DNA from: Hormiphora californensis | Taxonomy: Eukaryota; Ctenophora; Tentaculata; Cydippida; Pleurobrachiidae | Direction: 5' to 3' | DNA: 64,000 nucleotides | Assembly: GCA_020137815.1 (NCBI GenBank) | Contig: CM035362.1 | Coordinates: forward strand, 832,605-896,604 | Shown: one piece after another, positions 13,201-25,200 of the stretch | How positions within the stretch are numbered: position 1 is the first letter of the stretch | How the letters are laid out: each line of letters opens with the position of its first letter | Made by a program: the position numbers and the translations under genes | The notes under the pieces: model-generated | What the model was told of the DNA's origin: nothing | What the model saw: only the letters and a program-made list of their open reading frames with translations | Databases searched by the model: none

Positions 13201-16200
13201 GTACTCGTTTGCCCTGGGTGCTCCCCTTGAGAAGGATGGGACCTCTTTTCCCCTCTAGCTCTAACCGTAACACCCACGCCCCTTTCTCTTGGGGAGGGCC
13301 TGGGGTGAGCGGGTCGCCCGGTCGGATCGACTCGTCTTTCTTGCCGGGCGTTACTCGTTTGCCCCGGGTGCTCCCCTCGGGATGAGGTGGCACCTACTTC
13401 CCTTCTAGCGTATCCCACTTTAGATCCTTTCAACGTTCCTGTCCTGTTTTCCTCCACACATATCCATCCTCCAGCTCCATACTCCTGCGGAACTATATTC
13501 CCCACAAGCCTGTGGATTTTCGAGAAACTGTTTTTAGTGCCTTTTGTTTTTAGTGTGTTTAGCGATTTTCCTCGCACGGGGATGGACTAAATTACGGACT
13601 GTTTTATAGTGTGTTTTCCATTATTTTGTTCAATTTTAAATTTTTTCAATCAATCAATCTCTCTCTCTCTCTCTCCCTCCCTCTCTCTCTCTCTCTCCTC
13701 TCAGGTACACAGTACTCGTACGGCAAGGAGATTGAGTTTCGTGCAGCGCTGGAACAAAGGCTCTCTGAACACTTTACAACTGACGGTAAGAAGTCACAGT
13801 AGTAGTAGACAGTAAGTAGACAGTATTAGTCTGCAGTAGTAGGTAGCTAAAACTTAGGACGTAGGACAATAGTTGGCATCGTACACACATCGTGCAAATG
13901 TCTTGAACATTGTCCACATTTTAGTGAGGTAGTGCAGTACTAGTTAAAGTAACTAACTCTCCTCCCTGCAGGTGCCCTACTGCCCCTGATATTTATCCCG
14001 CTCTCTCCCTAGTTAAAGTAACTAACTCTCCTCCCTGCAGGTGCCCTACTGCCCCAGATATGTATCCTGCTCTCTCCCTAGTTAAAGTAACAAACTCTCC
14101 TCCCTGCAGGTGCCCTACTGCCCCAGATATGTATCCTGCTCTCTCCCTAGTTAAAGTAACTAACTCTCCTCCCTGCAGGTGCCCTACTGCCCCAGATATG
14201 TATCCTGCTCTCTCCCTAGTTAAAGTAACTAACTCTCCTCCCTGCAGGTACCCTACTAGACTGCCCCTGATATGTATCCCGCTCTCTCCCTAGTTAAAGT
14301 AACTAACTCTCCTCCCTGCAGGTGCCCTACTGCCCCTGATATGTATCCCGCTCTCTCCCTAGTTAAAGTAACAAACTCTCCTCCCTGCAGGTGCCTTACT
14401 GCCCCAGATATGTATCCTGCTCTCTCCCTAGTTAAAGTAACAAACTCTCCTCCCTGCAGGTGCCTTGCTGCCCCAGATATGTATCTCGCTCTCTCCCTAG
14501 TTAAAGTAACAAACTCTCCTCCCTGCAGGTGCCTTGCTGCCCCAGATATGTATCCTGCTCTCTCCCTAGTTAAAGTAACTAACTCTCCTCCCTGCAGGTG
14601 CCTTACTGCCCCAGATATGTATCCCGCTCTCTCCCTAGTTAAAGTAACAAACTCTCCTCGCTGCAGGTGCCCTGCTGCCCCAGATATGTATCCCGCTCTC
14701 TCCCTAGTTAAAGTAACTAACTCTCCTCCCTGCAGGTGCCCTACTGCCCCAGATATGTATCCCGCTCTCTCCCTAGTTAAAGTAACTAACTCTCCTCCCT
14801 GCAGGTGCCCTACTGCCCCAGATATGTATCCTGCTCTCTCCCTAGTTAAAGTAACTAACTCTCCTCCCTGCAGGTGCCCTACTGCCCCAGATATGTATCC
14901 TGCTCTCTCCCTAGTTAAAGTAACTAACTCTCCTCCCTGCAGGTGCCCTACTGCCCCAGATATTTATCCCGCTCTCTCCCTAGTTAAAGTAACTAACTCT
15001 CCTCCCTGCAGGTGCCCTACTGCCCCAGATATGTATCCTGCTCTCTCCCTACTTAAAGTAACTAACTCTCCTCCCTGCAGGTGCCTTACTGCCCCAGATA
15101 TGTATCCTGCTCTCTCCCTAGTTAAAGTAACAAACTCTCCTCCCTGCAGGTGCCTTACTGCCCCAGATATGTATCTTGGTTGAGGGTGGCCCTAACTCTA
15201 TCAAAACAGTTGTGGAAACAGTGAAACTAAAGAACCCTGTTATTGTTATTGCTGGATCGGGTAGAGCAGCTGATGTGATTGCTGAGGCGTATAAAGTCAG
15301 TCAACCAAATGAGGCATTCGATAGCAATGGGTAATTACCAATTTATTAATTGATTGCTAATTGAAATTTGAGTTAAAATTCAACTAAATTATTTGGGTAT
15401 ATGTCAAAAAAGGTTTGAACTGTTATGTTTTTCAAAAGTTTGATACGCTGAGATTTTAACAATCGATCCATTATTAGGCAAAAGATCAAGATTAGAACGA
15501 TTATGCATACTGAAAAGCTAATGGAGATAATCCGGCGTCATTTCCCATCTTCTAACGAGGCACAACAGAACTCCATGGCTGACGGAGTGAAGGAATTATT
15601 TCAACACGATAGACTGGTACGATATTCTGATTGTAACATCTTCAGTTAGTTAGTTACTTCCTATATTCAGTTAGATTATCGAGCATATTGCTGGAGGGAA
15701 GACTGGGAAGACTGGGTCTTGCCAGCGTGAATGGATGCGTGATGACTAATAAGGGTGATAGAGGTGGAGAATCACATATCATACGTTGTAAGAGGCCATA
15801 TAGTATCGATACATGACCTACTCTAACTAATCGAGTGATTGGGTAAAGTGGTAGAAAGCCACACAGGTACCTGCCCGACTCATCGAGTAAACCATTATCC
15901 TGTAGATATCACGATACGTGATCTCTAAGTCTAATGAGGTCGCAGTATCGATGTCCGTATTGTATCAGAATCGACGATACGTGATTCCCCACCTCTACAA
16001 AGTACAAACTTTTACCGATTGACAGTCCGACAGATTCAATGAACAATGCTGCAGCTACTGATATGCTATCATTGTATGTATCATTGAAACTGCTTATGGA
16101 CGCGAAATTTATATCGAAAAAGTGTCAAAAATTCATCACCCCGATATACCGGGCACCCCGATCTACCGGGCAAAATGGCTTCTCCCGAGGATCCCGGTAA

Positions 16201-19200
16201 ATCGGGGTCCGACTGTATAGTAAACATATTAACTCCGTCCTGCCTTATAATAGGGGCAATAGATTTTAAGTTTGGAAGAGGGGTCAGCCGTACCACTAAA
16301 ACACGTACCACTAAATTTAGAATTTATTCTTCTACACTTTTATGTTCTCCATCCCTTGATCTTTTGTTCCTCTGAATGACGTTACTAACACCTCATATCA
16401 TGTCTCAAACAATATGAACTACTAGTCCGTCGAGGTGTTGAGTTCAAGTATTCAGCCTCTCGTGACACTTTCTCAAACCAATGTAGTTCTACCACAAACT
16501 TAGCTATGTTTTTGTAGCAGCTAAAATGAGTCGAGATGACTCTCTTTGTTTTCCTGTGTTACGTAGTTGTCGTCACTAGAGGACTTTTCGATGATAACGA
16601 TGGTGGGTGTCCGATAGCAGTCGACAATGGGTTTTTGGTTAGGTCATGCCAAGACCAAGAAGGTTCATCCTGGGATGGCTTTCTCATGAAATGCCTTAAC
16701 TCTTCCACCATGTACTACAAAATTTTTGCATTTGAGATTTCCACGAGATCAATAAAACCCTATGTAACGACTTTGTGCCCTAACGATTCTATCCAGTATC
16801 AGGCTTGCGGTAGTGGCAGTTTCGTACCCTCGCTCGATCCCGCTAAAAACCTCTTCCAAACATCCCCCGTGTGTGGGAAGTTGTGTTACGAACATGACAT
16901 GGATATGTACGGGTTTCACATGTCATCTCAAACATGTCCCGGGGCTCATGATTATCGTCATGGTCGAGTTAGGAAAACCATCTCCACCGTTGAGGGCGAC
17001 ATTATTACGATCTTGATTAAAGAAGGAGGCATATGTGACGGTCGTTGTGATGAAGTGGAGCTGGAAAGAAACATAGCGGCACCTACGTTGACATGTGTCG
17101 ATGAAAAATCTTGCGATGGATATAATTATGGGGCTGTGGCTAAGCAAGAATATGGTTATGTCTTTACTCCTTTCAACGATTTGCTCGAACTGATAGGTTC
17201 TATGACAAAATCTAAGAATAACTCGTGTACTGATTTTCCGCTTCATAACGCATCACGTTGCTTTATTCCATTACCACAGTACTCAACTAAATATCTATTA
17301 CATTATGATGGCGTATCGTATTGTCATGGCGGTTTAGACCAGACAAACTGTTCGGATCCAGCTAAGATTGCCGGTTCGTGCCTTATCGGCGGATATCTCT
17401 CTACAGTTTCCATTTATATTCTTTGCGGGGAGAATTCAATATTATGTGATGATGATATGCACAAAAAGTGCCCAACGATTAACCGGTATTGCACCATTCA
17501 TAAGCATCAGTTATGCAATGGGCAAGATGACTGTGCTATGGGTGCGGATGAGCGGAAGGCGACGTGTCTCAAGCTCACCCAACGATCGTGTGTTCGTAGT
17601 TTTAGCCAAAATCAGGGTCTTCTTAGGATTCCAGTGGACTGGGTCCAGGATGGAGATGTAGACTGTCTTGACGGGATAGATGAAAAAGCTAACTGGCAAA
17701 CGTGCGGCAAAGGCATCAGGAGGACAATTAAATGGTCGACTAAGAAATGTACCAATGTCTTCATCTGCAAACATAACATGGAAAAATTTTTGGAGGCCAC
17801 CCTTTTATGTTCCTTTCCCTCAAACTGTGACGAAGAAGTGTGCCGCATGGCTAAAAGCAGGCCACAAATATCAAAAAAGATGCTAAGCACCAGCCTAACA
17901 GAAGGAATAAAACTCAAGAGTTCAGTTTGCACAAAAGGCATTCAATCTATCCTCCTTCTCACAGACCAAATTTGTCGATCTAAAACGTTCCATCATCCCT
18001 TCCATCTGTTCTTCGGTAAAAACTTTACAACCAAATTAGTTTTTCCGACTACAAAACGCGATTGTAGGTACTTGTACGGTGAAGCATATGTGTTTTACAG
18101 CTGTTTAGGACTTTGCTACAACACACCGTGTCGCTTGAAAAGACCCATCCTTCATAACACTTGTAGCAACCTCAGAAACACTTTTTATTCTCTCAACTTC
18201 GATCTTGGCTCAATAACCATTGTACAAAAGTCTCGTGAACGGTTCCACAACAACTTCTTTGTTTGTAAAAACACTAAATGCGTCCTGTTTGAGAAGGTGT
18301 GTGATCTTGTTGATGACTGTGGGGACAGGTCCGACGAGGAGGAATGTGTAAACAACTTCCAGTGTTCTGATAAGTCCGGATTCTTAGCTTTGAGTCAGAA
18401 GTGTGATGGAAAGATTGACTGCAAGGACTTCTCTGATGAATGTAATGAGAGTTGTAGGAGGAAAGCTGTTTACAGTAATGCCATTTTGGGAGTTGCCTTT
18501 GTCATGGGAATTACAGGGTTCGTTTTCGGAATTGGTGGACTTATTAAGAACATCAAACAGAAGTCGGAAAAGAGTGGTGAATTCATCAATAAAGTCATGG
18601 TCCTGATGATTTCGTTGGGAGATCTACTGACATCTGTTTATCTCCTTACCCTCACTACAATCCACTGGATCCACGGTTCCGGGTTCTGTGAGTATCAAAT
18701 TGAGTGGATTAGTGGAGCCCCTTGTACCATCATTGGAATTTTGAATAGCGTTGGGTCATCCATTTCTTCACTTGTGATGGCCTTAGTCAGCTGCTTCCGA
18801 CTCCATGGTACAGTAATGGCCCTTCGATACCGCCGTTCAAAGAAGGTTACTCTGAAGCTGAAGATAAAATTAGGTGTCTTACTCGCAGTCGTCACATCGA
18901 TATCTCTAGCAGTATCTACTTTTCCGTTGTTCGACACTTTCAATGAATGGTTTGTCAATGGACTAGTCTTTGAAAGAGGCTTTACACTATTTCTTGGAGT
19001 GATGGATAAAAGTCAACTGCTGAAGATTGTTCGGGGTTACCATGGAAGCCACGAAACCAGACGAAGTCAGTCCGGCAACACTGTGTCTTGGAACACATAT
19101 CAAGAAATGATTTCTGAGATGTTTTCCCAGGATTATGATCCGGTAAGGGGCAAAAGGCTGTCTTTCTACGGTAACGACCCAGTATGTATGTTTAAGGCAT

Positions 19201-22200
19201 TTGTCCTGTTGGATGACCCACAAGTTCTTTTCGTATGGGCATTAGGGTGTGCTATTTTTCCCAACTCATAAATCAAATCCAATTTTCACAAAGTTTACCC
19301 CTAGAATGAGTTCCTACGATCATTCTAAAACATTTGGTAAAAAAATTTTAGTCCTTCCCTGGCCCAATTACGTGGGCCGATGTATGCCCATATATGGGCA
19401 TATTCATATCAAAAAATGTTTGTTGGGGCGTTATTTCGAAAAAACCACACATATGAATCGCCTCATGAGAACCAGTACAACCATTATTTCCAGTCTGCAC
19501 CTTCAGAACTCCATTTTATAATGAAAATTTTATTTTTTTTTCATCTTTTTTTCTTGCACATTTTCCTACTTTGCAGTATTAGTTGAGACGAATTTTAACT
19601 TTTTGAGATTTTATTTGTCGGAAACCAAATTCCGGTTGTAACCGACTACTTTTGACCTGCTGAACACGATCCCGTTCATGAAAAAGCTCTCAAAATTGAA
19701 GAAAATGGCCAAAATGAACATTTTTAGTCAAAAATGAACATTTTTGGTCCAAAATGAACATTTTCAGGTCAAAAATGACCTTTGGCTAACTTTCATGATA
19801 CACATCCATTCTGATCGGTATCAAACCGCTGAACACGACCCTGACCATAAAAAGTTGATATCAAGAACATGCCAAACACTGATGTAAAACACACATATTT
19901 TCCTTTTTTCGGTAAAAAAGTTAACTTTTTTAATCGCCTGGCCCACGTAATTGACATACACTATCCCAATTCCGTTTTCAGGATGTAGTAGACAATTGTC
20001 CATAGTTTCATATCTACCCTTAACCTTTTGGCCAAGTCGACAAAATTTTCACTTAGCACACCCTAATGGGCATACCTCAGCTTTCATTTTCTCTGCTTTG
20101 TATGTGTAGCGATATGCCATGGGATGATTGCAGTTCTCGTTAAAAGGTCACATATCCAAAGTACCAGGACGTCCAGCTCACTCAATTGCAATGTCTCTTT
20201 GATCTGCCTAACTGATTTTTGCTGCTGGATGCCCTTCCTTATCTGCTGCGTCCTCCACACAGCTGAGGTTGTTGATATGTCACCGTGGTACCAGATCTTC
20301 TCCCTTAACATTCTCCCCCTCAACTCTGTACTGAATCCCGTTTTGTACAGTGGTGTAGTAACAACGATTTGGAACTACTTTAATAGTGACCAAAATGCTG
20401 ATCGCGCTCGTGATGTTGCGCCTGGTATCACTCCCGAAGATTTTTCTAAAGATGCTCCTAAAGATGCTACTGATGTTGCTCCTGAACATGTTTCTGAAGA
20501 TGCTACTGATTTCACTCCTGTAGATTTTCACGATCTCCCTCCTGATGTCTCTCTTGAAGATTATGATATCGCCCCTGGAAGTTATCAACGGTGATGCATT
20601 TCTGCTAAAAGCCCCGAATTGTTACCTTGCCTACAGGTTCCGACTCACGACTGAACAGCAAAACAATCACGTATAACCTGAGAATGGTTCAGTGGACACA
20701 TTAGACTCTAAGCTATGTTCTTTTGATTTGAATGTGCGGAGCAAGGAACCAGTGCCAAGCGACTTAACTTTTGATAACCTAAATGGTATGCTTGATTTCT
20801 TGTTTGAAGTTACATTGTTTTCCTTCTGAAGATGCTTTGATTGTGAAAATTTTACGTTTACTTTCAAACTGAAACTATTTTTTCTTCTTGTATTACACCT
20901 TCTAACGTTGTGTTTCATAGCAGAGTTCACCCAAGTCCAAAATTTCGAACTGATATCATCCAAATTAGAAAACATGGAATCATGGTGTTTCTAGTATAGG
21001 TTATATTGGTACCTGTTAGCCCAAGACTGACCTCTCTCTCATATTTCAGCTTACTATTTACGAGCTGAATGACTCCAGGGAATTTGATCGACCCCTCCTT
21101 TCCGCCATTATACAAGGTTCGTGTGTTTGTGTGCTGTGTGTGTCAAATTACAGGTTGGACAATGACTTGTTCAGTATATCATATCATATCGACTATCGTA
21201 AATCATATCATATCGTAAAAAAACAAATGACTTGTCGATTTTCCAAACCCTCGCGATCACTGCACTCCTTTTAATTTGTTATTTAAATTCCAGGAAACAG
21301 TGAAGGAACTTCATCCCTTGCTTCAATGCGACTGGCCATTACGTGGAATAGACCTGGTCTCGCAAAAGATCTGATATTGCCAAATAATCAATTTGAGGTG
21401 AGATATTTGTTGTGCAATATTGAGGTAGGACATTTGTTATTGGGAATTCTGGAAATCAATACACACATGTACAGTGTTCTGCGGTACACTCTAATTTGTG
21501 TATATTTCCAATTAAAGTCATGAGCCATTATTGGGAGTCTTGGCTCCTGTCTCCCGGTCAGTATGCAAATGTGAAGTGACATGAGAAATCGATCTGAAAG
21601 TTAGAGAGGTCATATTTGTTGCGCGCGGTGTCGTGGAGAATGTTGAAAGTGAAAAGTGTCGACATCGTCTGTTCAGCGCGGTATTCTCCATGTGCTTGGG
21701 TGCACTGCAAAAACAGTGCAAACTATAAAACTATTTAAACGGTAAGTCGGAATAACCTGTCCGTTCCTCTCATGAGCGCTCATGAGTGTATCATGAGTGT
21801 ATCATGAGTGTATCATGAGTGTATCATGAGTGTATCATGAGCGCTCATGAGACGTTTTTAGGTGTTTCAACGTCTCATGAGCGCTCATGAGTGCTCATGA
21901 GACCTTGCTCATGAGCGCTCATGAGACATATGTCTCATCCCATCTCTGTTTCAATGTCTCATGAGCGCTCATGAGACGTTTTGACCTACATGTGCTCATG
22001 AGTGTATCATGAGACATGTCTCATGGGACAATATGTCTCATGAGACGTTAGGGTAAGGGTTAGGGTTGGGTTTACGGTTGGGCTAGGGTTAGGGTTATCC
22101 TTTAGGTCTAGGGACCCGTAGGGATAGGGTTAGGGTTGACCCATAGGCTTGGACCTAGCCCTACCCTCTACGGGTCCCTACACCTAAAGGATAACCCTAA

Positions 22201-25200
22201 CCCTAGCCCAACCGTAAACCCAACCCTAACCCTAACCCTAACGTCTCATGAGACATATGTCTCATGAGACATGTCTCATGATACACTCATGAGCACATGT
22301 AGGTCAAAACGTCTCATGAGCGCTCATGAGACATTGAAACAGAGATGGGATGAGACATATGTCTCATGAGCGCTCATGAGCAAGGTCTCATGAGCACTCA
22401 TGAGCGCTCATGATACACTCATGACACACTCATGATACACTCATGAGCGCTCATGAGACGTTGAAACACCTAAAAACGTCTCATGAGCGCTCATGATACA
22501 CTCATGATACACTCATGACGCACTCATGATACACTCATGAGCGCTCATGAGAGGAACGGACAGGTTCTTCCGACTTACCAACTAAACAACAAGATGCGGA
22601 TGAGGGTGCGGGTTTTTAAGACGTCTTAACCAACAAACAATACAACTTTGCCGAGGTGTACTGTGTTTCCATAAAAATCCAGTTTCATTACCGAGAGACA
22701 ACAATCACAATCTGGAACCACTTTGATGTCGCTTAAAAACGCAGGCAGCGTGATTCACTGTCGTTAGAACAAACACTGGTGCATATCCCTCCTTGGCGTC
22801 ATACAACATAAGGGGAACAACGGGAAGAAGTTTAGATATCTAGATTATTTTGCATTGTTGGTGGTGGAATGTGTGTGTGACGTGTGTGATACGGACCTGT
22901 AACCTTGTCATAGCGTTTGTCATATATAGTCGGTTAAGTAGTGAAGTACTTACCAATTTTATCACACTGTGGTATATCACTTGACCATGATCCGTCCTCC
23001 TGACAAGTCAATGTTTCATTCCCCACAAGGATATGGGTGGCAGTACATTTGATGGTGACAGTTGTCCCTGTTGGTGAGTCAGTCCAGTTTCTTTGTGTTG
23101 ATCCCTCAACAGTAAATGCAGGACACTCGACTAGGGGAAAAAAAATTCTTCAAATTCTCGGAAATTAAAAGGCATGTGAATTGAGCTATCGAAGTGTGAA
23201 TTTTATACTTACTAATTTTGTCACACAGTGGTTTATCACTTGACCATGATCCGTTCTTCTGACAAGTCAATGTTGCATTCCCCACAAGGCTATGGGTGGA
23301 ATCACATTTGATGGTGGCAGTTGTTCCTATTGTTGATTCAGTCCAGTTTCTTTGTGTTGATCCCTCAACAGTAAAGGCGGGACACTTAGCTGGTTTTGAA
23401 TAGAAAAAGTGTGAGTTGTTATGGGAAGCTTGGGTACACCTTGTAGTGCATAATTGTAGTCGAGTTGAGTGATATAATGTACTACACGACCTGTGCAGTA
23501 ACATACATTGAGTTTAGCCCCCCCTTGAGTCCCTTACCTGCTCTGTAGAAGTTAGATGCTGAGTCATATTGATTAAATGATACCACATTCACAACATCAC
23601 CACCCAGCTTTTGAACACATTTGTTGTTTGAACTATCTGCGAACAGGTAGTTCAGCAACTCCACATTGTTACATGCGATGATGATGGCAGTCTTTGTTTT
23701 GGTGATCGTCCAGATCTTATCCACCTCCACTGGGGGCTGTACTGGCAGGTCTGTGTAGTTGGTTCTGCAGCGGTCTATTTTATACTGAGTCGGGGAGGAG
23801 AACCTCACAATCACATTACTGATCCAGTTGCTGTCGCTGCCGTTTAATTTCAAAAAGATCGACCAATCACTCTGTTTATGGTCCGTCTTTATTTGGAGAG
23901 GTGTTCCCTCCAGGTCCCATGGTATACTAATGTCCCGCTGTACAGCTGTCCAGTCTGAGAGAATGTAAGTCGAGTGTATGTCTCATCATACCACCCCCAA
24001 ACTTAGCAGCACAGTGGTTATATACCCATACAAATACAATGTAGACCTTTACCTGCTCTGTAGAAGTCAGATGCTGTGTCCCCATTTTCAAACTTGATCT
24101 CCTCCACAATATCACCACCCCACCTTGGAACACAGTCGCTATCTGAACTATCTGCAAACAGGTAGTTCACCACCTCCACATTATTACATGTGATAATGAT
24201 GGAAGTCTTTGTTTTGGTGATTGTCCAGATCTTATTCACCTCGACTGGGGGCTGCACTGGCAGGTCTATCCAGCTGATACAGTAGCCTATCTTATACTGC
24301 ATTGTGGAGGAGAACTTCATTCGCACACTACCAATCTTGTTGCTGTTCTTTTCGTATACCCTCACATCGATCTGACTACCCAATTTAGAGTCCGTCTTTA
24401 TCTGGAGAGGTGTTCCCTCCAGGTCCCAGGGTATCTTCACCTCCCGCTCTACAGCTGTCCAGTCTGAGAGAATTTCAGTATAAACAGGGATCTGGCTGCT
24501 TGGATTGGAATCAAAATAGGGTATGCCTGTATTTAAAATGCATTTTTATTTCGGATATCCATGCCTCCGTGAATGGGACGATTGGTTTAATTGACTAACC
24601 TGCAAGAGTGGTAGTACCCCAGAACACGGTTATAAAGAGAAGGAATCGTATCATTGACATGGTGATTGCTAAACGCAGCAATATTAAAATCTCTGCTAAA
24701 CCAAATGACAACGCCCAAGATCAAATGAAGTTGTCTCTATGATCTATAATCTGCTCTCCTACCAAAGCACCAACAGGAGTGAGATACATGTATTGAACTA
24801 GGGAGAGAGAGGAATGTGTGCTCCAGCTGATCATGAATAGCATCAAGTGATCGAGGAGACGATGGGGAGGAAGAGAGAGATAGATGGAGAAAGAGATGGG
24901 GAGGGAGAGAGATAGATGGAGAAAGAGATGGGGAGGGAGAGAGATGGAGGGATTCAGGGAGAAAGATGGAGAAAGAAGTGGAGGAAGAGAGATAGATGGA
25001 GTCAGGGAGAGAGATGGAGAAAAAGATGGGGAGGAAGAGAGATAAATGAAGAAAGAAATGGGGAGGGGGAGTCAGGGAGAGAGATGGATAAAGAGATAGG
25101 GAGGGATGGAGAAAGAGAGTGCTGCCTGTTATAGTGGAGAGACTGTCCTTAAAAACAGGTGCGCAAACGCACCGTTTGTGTAGTACGTGGAAAAAAAGGT

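Larger units (their letters stand above)
7299..13660 (+). mobile_element. Full-length non-LTR retrotransposon (CR1/L2-like) with two ORFs
   Basis: A ~6.3-kb element in TRPM intron 5, same strand as the gene. It has ORF1 (7442-8212), ORF2 with zinc fingers, endonuclease and reverse transcriptase (8330-12634), a ~1-kb 3' region and a tail of TCAA repeats at 13647-13658, the kind of short tandem 3' end typical of the CR1/L2 group. The 5' end is placed just after the CT tract by inference. Both ORFs are open apart from an 823-bp DNA transposon inside ORF2, so the element was probably young and intact when hit. Clade placement is by RT motif style only; a phylogeny would settle it. Confidence 0.88.

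Noticed and set aside
14060-15183. Long open frames encoding 23-residue repeats ([20 protein letters not shown] and on)
   Set aside because: They are translations of the 69-bp array; the unit is a multiple of three without a stop in that frame. The sequence is intron plus copied exon start in a different frame.
17511-17941. Minus-strand open frames across the GPCR
   Set aside because: Shadows of the real coding frame, with no domain of their own.
22046-22240. Chromosome end or telomere
   Set aside because: The TTAGGG/CCCTAA runs are short, face each other and are enclosed by a defined palindrome inside an intron.
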